From: Candidatus Blastococcus massiliensis AP3
GTDB taxonomy: Bacteria > Actinomycetota > Actinomycetes > Mycobacteriales > Geodermatophilaceae
DNA: 64,000 nt
Assembly: GCF_000582785.1 (NCBI RefSeq)
Contig: NZ_HG931175.1
Coordinates: forward strand, 614,824 to 678,823
Direction of reading: 5' to 3'
Shown here: in pieces, positions 1 through 9,088 of the stretch
Numbering within the stretch: the stretch's first letter is position 1
How the letters are laid out: every line of letters begins with the position of its first letter
Notes under the pieces: generated by a model
Told to the model about the DNA's origin: nothing
What the model saw: only the letters and a program-made list of their open reading frames with translations
Databases searched by the model: none
Program-made: the position numbers and the translations under genes

Positions 1-1153
1 AGCACAGGTAGAACAGCTGCTCGTCGTCGAACCGGCCGGTGGCGCTGGCGTGGCCGGCGCCGACGATCTCGCCGGTCTCGATCTCGAGGTTGGGCACCGA
101 GTCGGCGCGGGCGCCGTCGGTGAGCACCAGGTTGCGGTTCAGCTCGTAGGTCTCGGTGCCTGTCGCGGCCGGGCGGATGCGGACGTCGCCGATCCAGACC
201 GTGCGTGCGCCCTCGCCCTGCAGCGCGCCCTTGTAGAGCACGTTGCTGGTGCAGTTCGGGACGGCGTGGTCGACCCAGAGCCGGTGCTCCTGGTGCTGCG
301 TCTCGTCGGAGAAGTAGACGCCGAACAGCTCCGCGGAGCCGCCGGGGCCGGCGTACTGCACGTTGCTGACCAGGCGGACGAGGTCGCCGCCGAGGGTGAC
401 CACGACCTGCTTGAAGGTCGCGTCCCGGCCGACGACGGCGTCGTACTGACCGCCGTGCACGGCACCGGGGGCCCAGTCCTGCACGGAGACGAGCGTGACC
501 TGAGCGCCGTCGCCGGCGATCACGGCGACGCCGCCGGCGTACTTCGCCAGGCCGGTGTGGTCGAGCACGACCGTCGCCTTGGCGAACGCGCCGACCTCGA
601 CGACCAGCTGGCCCCAGACGACTGCGTCATCAGGGCTGTCGCCGCCGGTGCCGGCCAGGCCGAGGGTGACGGGCCGGTCGAGCTGGGCCTCCTTCGCCAC
701 GCGGACGACGGCGGCACCGCCGCTGCGCTGGCGGGCGAGCGCGGCCAACCGGTCGACCGGCTCGGGCAGGCCCTTGAGCAGCGGGTCGCCGGCCTCGACG
801 CTGGTCAGCTCGACACCCTCGGGGAGGTCGGTCGTCCAGGTGAGGTGCGCCTCCGACGGGGCGCCGTCCAGGAGCGGCTTGATCCGCTTCATGGGCGTGA
901 AGCGCCACGTCTCCTCACGACCCGTGGGGACGCCGAAGGCGTCCGGGTCGGTGGAGGTGAAGCGCTCCGCCGGCGATCCGGTCGGGGCAGGGCCCCCGTG
1001 CGAGTGCGCACCCGGAGCGGCCTGACCGGCGCTCCCGGTGCCCGCGGCCGGGGTCGTGGGCGGACCGGCCTGGGCGCCCACGCCGTCGGCGAAGAGCTCG
1101 CCGGCCAGCGTGGACGACTCCGTGGTGAGACCAGTCGTGTTCGAGTCGGTCAT
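1..1153 (-). CDS. sufD: Fe-S cluster assembly protein SufD (3' end cut by window edge)
   Basis: SufD is a beta-helix scaffold protein that works with SufB and the SufC ATPase to build Fe-S clusters in the cytosol. The frame opens with ATG at 1153 and stays open for 384 codons to the left edge without a stop. The visible protein has a Ser/Thr/Pro/Gly-rich N-terminus, then EETWRFTPMKRIKPLLDG, typical of SufD, and ends in DDEQLFYLC, the start of the conserved C-terminal helix also seen in SufB. Only about 30-40 residues should be missing. Its ATG shares one base with the sufB stop (TGATG), so translation is probably coupled. sufC, sufS and sufU would be expected beyond the edge. Confidence 0.93.
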   Translation of the reverse strand, partial: MTDSNTTGLTTESSTLAGELFADGVGAQAGPPTTPAAGTGSAGQAAPGAHSHGGPAPTGSPAERFTSTDPDAFGVPTGREETWRFTPMKRIKPLLDGAPSEAHLTWTTDLPEGVELTSVEAGDPLLKGLPEPVDRLAALARQRSGGAAVVRVAKEAQLDRPVTLGLAGTGGDSPDDAVVWGQLVVEVGAFAKATVVLDHTGLAKYAGGVAVIAGDGAQVTLVSVQDWAPGAVHGGQYDAVVGRDATFKQVVVTLGGDLVRLVSNVQYAGPGGSAELFGVYFSDETQHQEHRLWVDHAVPNCTSNVLYKGALQGEGARTVWIGDVRIRPAATGTETYELNRNLVLTDGARADSVPNLEIETGEIVGAGHASATGRFDDEQLFYLC

Positions 1154-2589
1154 CAGCCGACGGCACCTTCCATCTGCAGTTCGATGAGCCGGTTGAGCTC
1201 GAGGGCGTACTCCATGGGCAGCTCGCGGGCGATCGGCTCGACGAACCCGCGCACGACCATGGCCATCGCCTCGTCCTCGGACAGACCACGGCTCATCAGG
1301 TAGAACAGCTGGTCGTCGCTGACGCGGGAGACCGTCGCCTCGTGACCCATGGAGACGTCGTCCTCGCGGACGTCGACGTAGGGGTAGGTGTCCGACCGGC
1401 TGATCGTGTCGACGAGCAGGGCGTCGCACTTGACCGTGGACTTCGAGCCGTAGGCGCCCTCGTCGACCTGGACCAGGCCGCGGTAGGACGTGCGGCCACC
1501 ACCGCGGGCCACCGACTTCGACACGATGGTCGAGGAGGTGTGCGGCGCGGCGTGCACCATCTTGGCGCCGGCGTCCTGGTGCTGGCCCTCGCCCGCGAAG
1601 GCGATCGAGAGCACCTCGCCCTTGGCGTGCTCGCCGGTCATCCAGACCGCCGGGTACTTCATCGTCACCTTGGAGCCGAGGTTGCCGTCGACCCACTCCA
1701 TGGTCGCGCCCTCGTGGGCCACGGCCCGCTTGGTGACCAGGTTGTAGACGTTGTTCGACCAGTTCTGGATGGTCGTGTACCGGCAGCGCGCGTTCTTCTT
1801 GACGATGATCTCGACGACCGCGGAGTGCAGCGAGTCGCTCTTGTAGATCGGCGCGGTGCAGCCCTCGACGTAGTGCACGTAGGCGCCCTCGTCGACGATG
1901 ATCAGCGTCCGCTCGAACTGGCCCATGTTCTCGGTGTTGATCCGGAAATAGGCCTGCAGCGGGATCTCGACGTGCACGCCCGGCGGCACGTAGATGAACG
2001 AGCCACCCGACCAGACGGCGGTGTTCAGCGCGGCGAACTTGTTGTCGCCGGACGGGATCACCGAGCCGAAGTACTCCTGGAAGATCTCCGGGTGCTCCTT
2101 GAGCGCGGTGTCGGTGTCGAGGAAGAGGACGCCCTGCTCCTCCAGGTCCTCGCGGATCTGGTGGTAGACGACCTCGGACTCGTACTGCGCGGCGACGCCG
2201 GCGACCAGGCGCTGCTTCTCCGCCTCGGGGATGCCGAGGCGGTCGTAGGTGTTCTTGATGTCCTCCGGCAGCTCCTCCCACGAGGTGGCCTGCTTCTCGG
2301 TGGAGCGCACGAAGTACTTGATGTTCTGGAAGTCGATGCCGGAGAGGTCCGAGCCCCAGTCGGGCATCGGCTTGCGGCCGAAGAGCTTCAGCGCCTTGAG
2401 GCGGCGCTCGAGCATCCACTCGGGCTCGCTCTTGCGGGCGGAGATGTCGCGGACGACGCTCTCGTCGATCCCGCGGCGGGCGGAGGCACCGGCCACGTCG
2501 GCGTCGGCCCAGCCGTACTCGTAGCGGCCGAGCGCATCGATCTGCTCGTCCTGCGTCAGCGGCACGGCGGGCTGCTGGGTGCTGGTCAT
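1153..2589 (-). CDS. sufB: Fe-S cluster assembly protein SufB
   Basis: SufB is the main scaffold subunit of the SufBC2D complex, on which nascent Fe-S clusters form. The 478-residue product has normal family length. It contains the SufB-typical segment [19 protein letters not shown], the beta-helix core ([39 protein letters not shown]) and the C-terminal [20 protein letters not shown] helix. I see no insertion resembling the intein of the mycobacterial homologue. The ATG overlaps the sufR stop by four bases (ATGA), and a purine-rich GAGAGGAC lies about 7 nt upstream. It is the second gene of sufR-sufB-sufD. Confidence 0.97.
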   Translation of the reverse strand: MTSTQQPAVPLTQDEQIDALGRYEYGWADADVAGASARRGIDESVVRDISARKSEPEWMLERRLKALKLFGRKPMPDWGSDLSGIDFQNIKYFVRSTEKQATSWEELPEDIKNTYDRLGIPEAEKQRLVAGVAAQYESEVVYHQIREDLEEQGVLFLDTDTALKEHPEIFQEYFGSVIPSGDNKFAALNTAVWSGGSFIYVPPGVHVEIPLQAYFRINTENMGQFERTLIIVDEGAYVHYVEGCTAPIYKSDSLHSAVVEIIVKKNARCRYTTIQNWSNNVYNLVTKRAVAHEGATMEWVDGNLGSKVTMKYPAVWMTGEHAKGEVLSIAFAGEGQHQDAGAKMVHAAPHTSSTIVSKSVARGGGRTSYRGLVQVDEGAYGSKSTVKCDALLVDTISRSDTYPYVDVREDDVSMGHEATVSRVSDDQLFYLMSRGLSEDEAMAMVVRGFVEPIARELPMEYALELNRLIELQMEGAVG

Positions 2590-3404
2590 GCGGGCGTCCT
2601 CTCCCGGTGGTTCGTGGGGGTGGTGCTCGTGCTGGTGCGCGCGCCGGCGGGCGCCGCTCGCTCACCTAGTACAGGGCGCACGGGGGTCGATCTGTTCCCT
2701 GTGCGCGGAGATCTCGACTGCAGTGGACCGGGGATGTGGGTGGTGCAGATCCCGTCGCCGTGGGCGATGGTCGCCAGCCGCTGCACGTGGGTCCCCACCA
2801 GCCGGCCGATCACCGCCGTCTCCGCCTCGCACAGCTGCGGGAACTCGGCGGCGACGTGCGCCACCGGGCAGTGGTGCTGGCAGAGCTGGCCGCCGCCGGA
2901 GATCGCCGAGGCCGTGGCAGCGTAGCCCTCGGCCGTCAGGGCCCCGGCCAGGGCCTGAGCCCGGTCCACGGGGCGCCCGCCGGCGGCGCGCACGGCTTCC
3001 TCGACGGCGCTGGACGCGCGCACCTCGAGCCCGGCCAGCTGCTGCTCGGCGACGGCGCGGACCGCGTCGGGTCCGCCGGAGGCCGCGACGTAGCGCAGCG
3101 CGGTCAGGGCGAGGTCGTCGTAGGCGTGCGGGAACGAGGACCGGCCGGCGTCGGTGAGGTGGAACCGGCGGGCCGGGCGTCCGCGGCCACGGTGCGGGTC
3201 ACGGGTCTGCCGCTCCTCGACGCGGCCGGCGGCGACCAGGGCGTCGAGGTGGCGCCGGACCGCGGCCGGCGAGACGCCCAGCCGGCCGGCGAGCTCGGTG
3301 GCGGTCTGGGGGCCGTGCTCCAGGAGGAGGGCGCTCACGCGGTCGCGGGTCCGCCCGTCGTCGGCCGGGGCCGACGTGCGGGGAGCTGTCGCGACTGTTT
3401 CCAC
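2586..3404 (-). CDS. sufR: SufR-family Fe-S transcriptional repressor of the suf operon
   Basis: A 272-residue ArsR/DeoR-like winged-helix regulator (helix-turn-helix about residues 20-60: [20 protein letters not shown]). The C-terminal half has four cysteines arranged as CQHHC, QLCEA and GICTTH, the cluster-binding set of SufR proteins. In cyanobacteria and M. tuberculosis (Rv1460) SufR uses its Fe-S cluster to sense iron, redox state or NO and represses suf. The last ~45 residues are low-complexity Ser/Thr/Pro/Arg. The GTG start at 3404 lies inside a candidate SufR operator. The stop overlaps the sufB ATG, so the regulator leads its own operon and is probably autoregulated. Confidence 0.93.
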   Translation of the reverse strand: METVATAPRTSAPADDGRTRDRVSALLLEHGPQTATELAGRLGVSPAAVRRHLDALVAAGRVEERQTRDPHRGRGRPARRFHLTDAGRSSFPHAYDDLALTALRYVAASGGPDAVRAVAEQQLAGLEVRASSAVEEAVRAAGGRPVDRAQALAGALTAEGYAATASAISGGGQLCQHHCPVAHVAAEFPQLCEAETAVIGRLVGTHVQRLATIAHGDGICTTHIPGPLQSRSPRTGNRSTPVRPVLGERAAPAGARTSTSTTPTNHRERTPA

Positions 3405-3415
3405 AACACGAGTGT
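3401..3415 (-). promoter_or_regulatory. Candidate SufR operator over the sufR start
   Basis: Read on the minus strand the site is ACACT-CGTGT-TGTGG. From memory this matches the ACACT-N5-TGTGA site reported for M. tuberculosis SufR, except for the last base. It lies between a possible -10 (TAGGAC, 3416-3421) and the GTG start, so binding would block transcription of the whole operon. The position is seen; the function is inferred. Confidence 0.45.
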
Positions 3416-3545
3416 GTCCTATTTCAGGACGCCTGCAAGCAAGGTCGCCCTAAGAAAGCCCCGCGGGGGACGCCGTCGTGAGCAGCCTCACGGCGCGACC
3501 ACCCACCGGGGCCCGCCAGGAGGCCGCGAGCGCCCCCCGTGCTTC

Positions 3546-3551
3546 TAGCAT
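3546..3551 (+). promoter_or_regulatory. -10 box of a probably leaderless ctaA promoter
   Basis: TAGCAT ends 7 nt before the GTG at 3559. That spacing would start the transcript at, or one base before, the start codon. No Shine-Dalgarno sequence is present. The box decides the ctaA start against an in-frame GTG at 3478. Confidence 0.55.
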
Positions 3552-3558
3552 CGGACCC

Positions 3559-4503
3559 GTGCCGGTCCTCTCCCCTGCCTTCTCCCCCGCCGTCATCTCG
3601 CGGGTGGCGCTGGCCAACGCCATCGCCAACGGGCTGATCGTCGTCACGGGTGGCGCCGTCCGGCTGACCGGTTCGGGCCTCGGCTGCCCGACCTGGCCGC
3701 GCTGCACCGAGGACAGCTTCGTCGCGACCGAGGAGCTGTCGATCTACGGCGCGATCGAGTTCGGCAACCGGCTGCTCACCTTCGTGCTGGCGATCGTGGC
3801 GATCGCGACCGTCGTCACCATCTGGCGCTCGCCGCGACGTGACCTGCGCCGGCTGGCAGTGATCACCTTCCTGGGGATCCCGGCGCAGGCGCTGCTCGGC
3901 GGCGTCACGGTGCTCACGGGGCTGAACCCGTGGACCGTGGCCGCTCACTTCCTCGTCTCCGCTGCGCTCGTCGCGCTGGCCACGACGCTGTGGTTGCGTT
4001 CCCGGGAGCCCGGCGTCGGCCAGCCGCTCCTGCGCCGGCCTTTCGTGCTGCTGACCTACGGCATCGCCGCCGCCACCGCCACGGTCCTGGTGCTCGGCAC
4101 GATCGTCACCGGCAGCGGTCCGCACAGCGGGGACGTGGACCGGGACGGCGTCCCCACCGGCGACCGGATCGGCGTCGACCCCCAGCTGATCAGCCAGGTC
4201 CACGCCGACGTCGTCTTCCTGCTGATCGGCCTGACCGTCGCTCTGCTCGTGGCGCTCCACGCGAACGACTCCCCCGCCCGCGTGCGCCGGGCGGCCCGCG
4301 ACCTGCTGATCGTGCAGCTGGCCCAGGGCGTCGTCGGCTACGTGCAGTACTTCACCGGGCTCCCCATCGTCCTGGTGCTGCTGCACATGGCCGGCGCGGT
4401 GCTGACCACCGCGTACACGGCGCGGCTGATCTGGTCGGTCCGCGGCCCGGCGTCGGAACTGCCGGTCGGCACCGTCGCGGAACCGGCTGCCGCCACCCGC
4501 TGA
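3559..4503 (+). CDS. ctaA: Heme A synthase (CtaA/COX15)
   Basis: Integral membrane protein that oxidises the C8 methyl of heme O to give heme A for aa3-type cytochrome oxidase. The 314-residue product has about eight hydrophobic segments, the extracellular cysteine pair GLGCPTWPRC, the catalytic-region glutamate in IEFGNRLLTF, and histidines in AAHFLV, QVHADV and LLHMAG matching heme-ligand positions. Where the Bacillus enzyme has EYSHR, this protein has EFGNR, with Asn for His; I believe this is normal in actinobacteria. I chose GTG 3559 over the longer frame from 3478 because of the TAGCAT -10 box and because the extra 27 residues are low complexity. ctaB follows at 6502 on the other strand. 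Confidence 0.93.
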   Translation: MPVLSPAFSPAVISRVALANAIANGLIVVTGGAVRLTGSGLGCPTWPRCTEDSFVATEELSIYGAIEFGNRLLTFVLAIVAIATVVTIWRSPRRDLRRLAVITFLGIPAQALLGGVTVLTGLNPWTVAAHFLVSAALVALATTLWLRSREPGVGQPLLRRPFVLLTYGIAAATATVLVLGTIVTGSGPHSGDVDRDGVPTGDRIGVDPQLISQVHADVVFLLIGLTVALLVALHANDSPARVRRAARDLLIVQLAQGVVGYVQYFTGLPIVLVLLHMAGAVLTTAYTARLIWSVRGPASELPVGTVAEPAAATR

Positions 4504-4520
4504 CCCGACGGCGCCCAGCC

Positions 4521-4539
4521 CCTCGTTCGGGGAACGAGG
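4521..4539. terminator. Hairpin between convergent genes
   Basis: CCTCGTTC-ggg-GAACGAGG forms an 8-bp perfect stem between the ctaA stop and the 3' end of the 4590 gene, inside a wider GACGGC...GCCGTC pair (4506-4556). There is no T-run, as is common in high-GC actinobacteria. It could serve both directions. Confidence 0.55.
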
Positions 4540-4589
4540 CATCCGATCCCGCCGTCAGACCCCTTCTTCCCGGCACGAGGGCCGTCCGG

Positions 4590-4874
4590 TCACTCGTGCC
4601 AGACGAGGACGACGGCGAGTGAGCCGTCCGGTGACTCCCAACGACCGGCGGTCACCGTCTCCCGCGCAGTGCGCGCGTCAGCCCACGCGGGCCAGGCGTC
4701 GTCCTCGTCGTGCCAGACCAGCCGCCCGCCCGCGAAGTAGGTCACGACCGGCGTCCCGGCTTCGATGAGCGCCCCGACCTCGGGCCGCTCGATCCGTGGC
4801 GCCGTCATGGAGTAGGTCCGCCGGTCGAGCCCGACGAACTGCCCCATCCGCGCATCGGCCAGATCACCCCGCAC
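4590..4874 (-). CDS. Small hypothetical protein coupled to deoC
   Basis: A 94-residue soluble protein of unknown function, rich in Trp and acidic residues near its C-terminus (LVWHDEDDAWPAWADA, VVLVWHE). There is no signal peptide, membrane segment or motif I can name. The GTG start at 4874 lies 11 bp inside the 3' end of deoC, so it is likely translated by coupling; later in-frame ATGs at 4847 and 4808 are alternatives. A hairpin follows the stop, which supports real transcription. The context gives no clear function beyond co-expression with deoxyribose-phosphate aldolase. Confidence 0.6.
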   Translation of the reverse strand: MRGDLADARMGQFVGLDRRTYSMTAPRIERPEVGALIEAGTPVVTYFAGGRLVWHDEDDAWPAWADARTARETVTAGRWESPDGSLAVVLVWHE

Positions 4875-5547
4875 GGGTCCGGTCCTGCTCCGGCAGTTCG
4901 GCGAGGACGGCGAGGGTCGCGCTCAGGCCGAGGCGGGTCGCGCCCGCGTCGAGCATGCGCAGCGCCGTCGCCAGGTCCCGGATCCCGCCCGAGGCCTTGA
5001 CCCCGAGGTCGGGGACCGTCTTCCGCATGAGCCGGACCGACTCGGTGGTCGCGCCTCCGGAAGGGTGGAAGCCGGTCGACGTCTTCACGAAGTCGGCGCC
5101 GGCATCCCGGGAGAGCAGGCAGCCCAGCCGGATCTGCTCGTCGTCCAGGGCGGCGGTCTCGAGGATCACCTTGAGCAGCGCCCCATCGGGCACCGCCGCC
5201 CGTACCGCGGCGAGGTCGCGGGCCACCGCCTCGCGCTCACCGTCCCTCAGCAACCCGATGTCGAGGACCACGTCGAACTCGTCGGCGCCGGCCGCGGCCG
5301 CCGCGTGCACCTCGGCAACCTTCGCCACGGTCGGCACGGCGCCGGAGGGAAAGCCGATCACCGTGCAGGCCCTCACGCCGGAGCCCGCCAGCCGACCGGC
5401 GACCCGACCCACGCGTGACGAAGCGACGCACGCCGCGGCGGCGCCGACGTCCAGCGCCTCCCGGGCCGCGGCGTCGACGTCGGCGGCGCGCGCCTCCGGC
5501 TTCAGGAGGGTGTGGTCGATCAGCCGCGCCAGCTCGCTGCGCTGCAT
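4864..5547 (-). CDS. deoC: Deoxyribose-phosphate aldolase
   Basis: Cytosolic class I aldolase splitting 2-deoxyribose-5-phosphate into glyceraldehyde-3-phosphate and acetaldehyde during deoxynucleoside catabolism. The 227-residue TIM-barrel protein starts MQRSELARLIDHTLLKPEA, the classic DeoC opening. It has DIGLLRDG, the lysine of LLKVILETA, and the Schiff-base lysine in DFVKTSTGF, followed by GVKASGGIRD. The ATG at 5547 lies four bases after the ctaB stop, so the gene is the second cistron of ctaB-deoC-small ORF. The longer upstream frame would run back into ctaB and is rejected. Confidence 0.95.
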   Translation of the reverse strand: MQRSELARLIDHTLLKPEARAADVDAAAREALDVGAAAACVASSRVGRVAGRLAGSGVRACTVIGFPSGAVPTVAKVAEVHAAAAAGADEFDVVLDIGLLRDGEREAVARDLAAVRAAVPDGALLKVILETAALDDEQIRLGCLLSRDAGADFVKTSTGFHPSGGATTESVRLMRKTVPDLGVKASGGIRDLATALRMLDAGATRLGLSATLAVLAELPEQDRTRAG

Positions 5548-5551
5548 GCGG

Positions 5552-6502
5552 TCAGACGATGGCGTCGACGACGATCGCGACCATGAGCAGCGCCAGGTAC
5601 GAGATCGAGACGTGGAACAGCTGCATGGGCTTGGTCTCCCCGCCGGCGTCGATGCGGCGGAGCAGGCGGTGCGACTCCACGACGAACCAGGCACCGAGGA
5701 GCACCGCGGGGATCGTGTACCCGAGCCCGATGCCGTAGTCGGAGGCGACCGGCCAGAGCAGCAGGGACACGGCGACGGTCACCCACGCCCAGGCGACGGT
5801 CTGCCGGCCCACCGAGACCGCGCTGGTGACCACCGGCAGCATCGGGACGTCGGCGCGGGCGTAGTCGTCCTTGAACCGCAGCGCCAGCGCCCAGAAGTGC
5901 GGCATCTGCCAGGCCCAGACGACGGCGAACACGACGACCGCCGGCCAGTCGAGCGAGCCGGTGACCGCGGCCCAGCCGATGAGCACCGGGGCCGCACCGG
6001 GGACGCCGCCCCACTCGGTGCTGCGCCGCGTGTGCCGCTTGAACACCATCGTGTAGAGGACGGCGTAGTAGAAGATCGCGCCGGCCGCGAGCGCCGCCGC
6101 CAGCAGCGTCGTCGTGGCCGCCAGCAGGGCGATCGACACGACCGTGAGCACGAACCCGAAGATCAGCGCCGCCCGCGGCGACACCTCGCCGGTGACCAGC
6201 GGCCGCTTCTGGGTGCGCTGCATCAGCCGGTCGATGTCGCGGTCGAAGTAGCAGTTGAAGACGTTCGCGGCTCCGGCGGCCAGGGTGCCGCCGACCAGCG
6301 TGGCGACCAGCACCGCCCACGACGGCCAGCCGCGGGCGGCCAGCATCATCGCCGGCACCGTGGTGACCAGCAGCAGCTCGATGATGCGCGGCTTCGTCAG
6401 CGCGACGTAGGCGAGCACCCGGGCCCGCAGGGCCGACGGGCGGGACGCCGAACGGCGGGCCGGGTCGCGGCGGGCGGCGGAGCGCTCGGACAGCGCCGTC
6501 AC
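5552..6502 (-). CDS. ctaB: Protoheme IX farnesyltransferase (heme O synthase)
   Basis: UbiA-family membrane prenyltransferase that adds farnesyl diphosphate to heme B to form heme O, the substrate of CtaA. The 316-residue protein has the first aspartate-rich motif in NVFNCYFDRDIDRLMQRT and the second in KDDYARADVPMLP, with about eight to nine hydrophobic helices. It begins with a basic, Arg-rich tail from GTG 6502. It leads a minus-strand operon with deoC. In M. tuberculosis ctaB also sits beside tkt, as here. A possible -10 (TACAGT, minus strand, 6603-6608) would give an untranslated leader of roughly 95 nt. Confidence 0.95.
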   Translation of the reverse strand: MTALSERSAARRDPARRSASRPSALRARVLAYVALTKPRIIELLLVTTVPAMMLAARGWPSWAVLVATLVGGTLAAGAANVFNCYFDRDIDRLMQRTQKRPLVTGEVSPRAALIFGFVLTVVSIALLAATTTLLAAALAAGAIFYYAVLYTMVFKRHTRRSTEWGGVPGAAPVLIGWAAVTGSLDWPAVVVFAVVWAWQMPHFWALALRFKDDYARADVPMLPVVTSAVSVGRQTVAWAWVTVAVSLLLWPVASDYGIGLGYTIPAVLLGAWFVVESHRLLRRIDAGGETKPMQLFHVSISYLALLMVAIVVDAIV

Positions 6503-6842
6503 CGGTTGCCCTGGAGCGCGGTGACGCGCGGGCAGCGGGGCGCTGCAGGCCAGGCGAGAAGCACGAGGGGCCTACTCCGAACCGGGGATGGGAACGCGGC
6601 CCACTGTAGCCCGCGGCCTGATCGGCCATGGTCGCGGCAGGAGCGGCGATGACTAGGGTTGATCGCGTTGATGCCGGCGGTTGTGCGGGTAGGGCCGACG
6701 TCGACGAACGACGGAGCATCCCGGTCCAGCGGAGGAACGGGCGGCCCGCCGCGGGAACGCCGGACACACGCCGACCCCGGCCCCCCACCTGCCCGCGACA
6801 CGCACGGCCATGACCAGGCCCACCGAGGGAGACGCAGGACAC
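6503..6842. other. Divergent intergenic region between ctaB and tkt
   Basis: About 340 bp without a supported gene. The frames across it are short and low complexity. It must hold the ctaB promoter (candidate TACAGT on the minus strand at 6603-6608) and the tkt promoter. For tkt I see TTGATC at 6659-6664 but no convincing -10 at the right distance. An in-frame ATG at 6810 could extend tkt by 11 residues. Confidence 0.5.
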
Positions 6843-9053
6843 ATGGACACGCGAAGCACCGAGGCCGAGGCGCCGGCCGAGGCCGCCACCGACTCGCCCA
6901 CCGGCAGCCCGGCCCAGCCGAACCCCACGCTGCCCGAGGCCTTCGGCGACCTCGACCGCCGCGCGATCGACACCGCTCGCGTGCTCGCCATGGAGGCGGT
7001 GCAGAAGGCGGGCAACGGCCACCCGGGCACGGCGATGAGCATGGCGCCGGCGGCCTACCTGCTGTTCCAGAAGTGGATGCGCCACGACCCGACGGACCCG
7101 AACTGGGTCGGCCGCGACCGCTTCGTCCTCTCGATGGGTCACTCCAGCCTGACGCTCTACGTGCAGCTGTACCTCTCCGGCTACGGCCTCGAGCTCGACG
7201 ACCTCAAGGCGCTGCGGCAGTGGGGATCGCTGACCCCCGGTCACCCCGAGGTGAACCACACGCCCGGCGTCGAGACGACCACCGGTCCGCTGGGACAGGG
7301 CGTCGGCAACGCCGTCGGCATGGCCATGGCCGCCCGCCGCGAGCGCGGCATGCTCGACCCCGACGCCTCCGAGGGCGAGAGCCCGTTCGACCACACGATC
7401 TGGGCCTTCTGCTCCGACGGCGACCTCGAGGAGGGCGTCAGCGGCGAGGCGTCGTCCCTGGCCGGGACGCAGCGCCTCGGGAACCTCGTCCTGGTCTACG
7501 ACGACAACAGGATCTCGATCGAGGACGACACCACCGTTGCCTTCACCGAGGACGTCGGCAAGCGCTACGAGGCCTATGGCTGGCACGTCCAGCACGTCGA
7601 CGACGGCGAGGACCTCGCCGCTCTCGACGCCGCGCTCGCCGCCGCGAAGGCCGAGACCCGGCGCCCCTCCATCGTCGTGCTGCGCACGATCATCGGGTGG
7701 CCGGCGCCCAACAAGCAGAACACCGGCGCATCGCACGGCTCGGCGCTCGGCGAGGACGAGGTGCGGGCCACCAAGGAGATCCTCGGCTTCGACCCGGAGA
7801 AGACCTTCGACGTGGACGCCGAGGTGCTCGCCCACGCCCGCCGGGTCGTCGACCGCGGCCGCGCCTCCCGCGCCGAGTGGCAGGAGGGCTTCGCCGCCTG
7901 GCAGCAGGCCAACTCCGAGGGCGCCGCGCTGCTGGAGCGCATGACCACGCGCACGCTGCCCGAGGGCTGGGCCACGAAGCTCCCGAGCTGGGAGGCCGAC
8001 CCGAAGGGCGTGGCCACCCGCAAGGCGTCCGGCGAGGTGCTGGCCGCCCTCTACCCGGCGCTGCCGGAGCTGTGGGGTGGGTCCGCGGACCTGGCGGAGA
8101 GCAACAACACCGCGGTCAAGGGCGAGCCGTCGTTCCTGCCCGCCGACCGCCAGACGAAGGCATGGTCCGGCGGCCCGTACGGGCGCAACGTGCACTTCGG
8201 CGTCCGTGAGCACGCCATGGGCGCGGTCATGAACGGCATCGCCCTGCACGGCGGCACCCGCATCTACGGCGGCACCTTCCTCACCTTCTCCGACTACATG
8301 CGCGGTGCGGTGCGCCTGGCCGCCCTCATGCAGCTGCCGGTCACCTACGTCTGGACCCACGACTCGATCGGCCTCGGCGAGGACGGCCCGACCCACCAGC
8401 CGATCGAGCACCTGGCCGCGCTGCGGGCCATCCCCGGCCTCGACGTGGTGCGCCCGGCCGACGCCAACGAGGTCGCCGTCGCGTGGCGCACCATCCTCGA
8501 GCACAACGACCGGCCGGCCGGCCTGGCGCTGTCCCGGCAGAACCTGCCGGTGTTCGACCGGCAGGAGCTCGCCTCCGCAGAGGGCGTCGCCCGCGGCGCC
8601 TACGTCCTGGCCGAGGCCTCCTCGGGCACGCCCGAGCTGATCCTGCTGGGCACCGGTTCGGAGGTGCAGATCGCGCTCGCCGCGCGCGACCAGCTGGAGG
8701 CCGACGGCGTGCCGACGCGGGTGGTCTCCGTCCCGTGCGTCGAGTGGTTCGCCGCCCAGGACCGCGCCTACAAGGAAGAGGTCCTCCCGCCGTCGGTGCG
8801 CGCCCGCGTGAGCGTCGAGGCCGGCATCCCCCAGGGGTGGCGCGAGTTCGTCGGCGACGCCGGCCGGATCGTCGGAATCGACCACTACGGCGCCAGCGCG
8901 GCCTACGGCGTGCTCTACGAGAAGTTCGGGTTCACCGCCGAGGCGGTGGTCGCCGCGGCCCGCGAGAGCATCGCGGCGGCGTCCACCGAGCCGTCCGGAC
9001 CCCTCGGACCCGACGCGTCCGGCGTCCTGCACTCCCCCACCGGCGACCGCTGA
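6843..9053 (+). CDS. tkt: Transketolase
   Basis: Thiamine-diphosphate enzyme moving two-carbon units between sugar phosphates in the non-oxidative pentose phosphate pathway. The 736-residue protein has the N-terminal [13 protein letters not shown] motif, substrate-contacting [20 protein letters not shown], the ThDP/Mg motif [10 protein letters not shown], the middle-domain [20 protein letters not shown] and a C-terminal regulatory domain. I prefer ATG 6843 because GAGGGAGA (6825-6832) sits 10 nt before it; ATG 6810, in frame, has no such site. It is first of tkt-tal-pgi-zwf-opcA-pgl, all on the plus strand with small gaps or overlaps. Confidence 0.97.
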   Translation: MDTRSTEAEAPAEAATDSPTGSPAQPNPTLPEAFGDLDRRAIDTARVLAMEAVQKAGNGHPGTAMSMAPAAYLLFQKWMRHDPTDPNWVGRDRFVLSMGHSSLTLYVQLYLSGYGLELDDLKALRQWGSLTPGHPEVNHTPGVETTTGPLGQGVGNAVGMAMAARRERGMLDPDASEGESPFDHTIWAFCSDGDLEEGVSGEASSLAGTQRLGNLVLVYDDNRISIEDDTTVAFTEDVGKRYEAYGWHVQHVDDGEDLAALDAALAAAKAETRRPSIVVLRTIIGWPAPNKQNTGASHGSALGEDEVRATKEILGFDPEKTFDVDAEVLAHARRVVDRGRASRAEWQEGFAAWQQANSEGAALLERMTTRTLPEGWATKLPSWEADPKGVATRKASGEVLAALYPALPELWGGSADLAESNNTAVKGEPSFLPADRQTKAWSGGPYGRNVHFGVREHAMGAVMNGIALHGGTRIYGGTFLTFSDYMRGAVRLAALMQLPVTYVWTHDSIGLGEDGPTHQPIEHLAALRAIPGLDVVRPADANEVAVAWRTILEHNDRPAGLALSRQNLPVFDRQELASAEGVARGAYVLAEASSGTPELILLGTGSEVQIALAARDQLEADGVPTRVVSVPCVEWFAAQDRAYKEEVLPPSVRARVSVEAGIPQGWREFVGDAGRIVGIDHYGASAAYGVLYEKFGFTAEAVVAAARESIAAASTEPSGPLGPDASGVLHSPTGDR

Positions 9054-9088
9054 GGACCCCGGCGCACCCCACGAGAAGGGCACGAGAC

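Noticed and set aside
50..1303. A plus-strand 417-codon frame at the left end
   Set aside because: Antisense to sufD and sufB, whose products match their families along their length.
3478..3558. A longer ctaA starting at GTG 3478
   Set aside because: The extra 27 residues are low complexity and the TAGCAT -10 box lies inside them; GTG 3559 fits a leaderless start and the family N-terminus.
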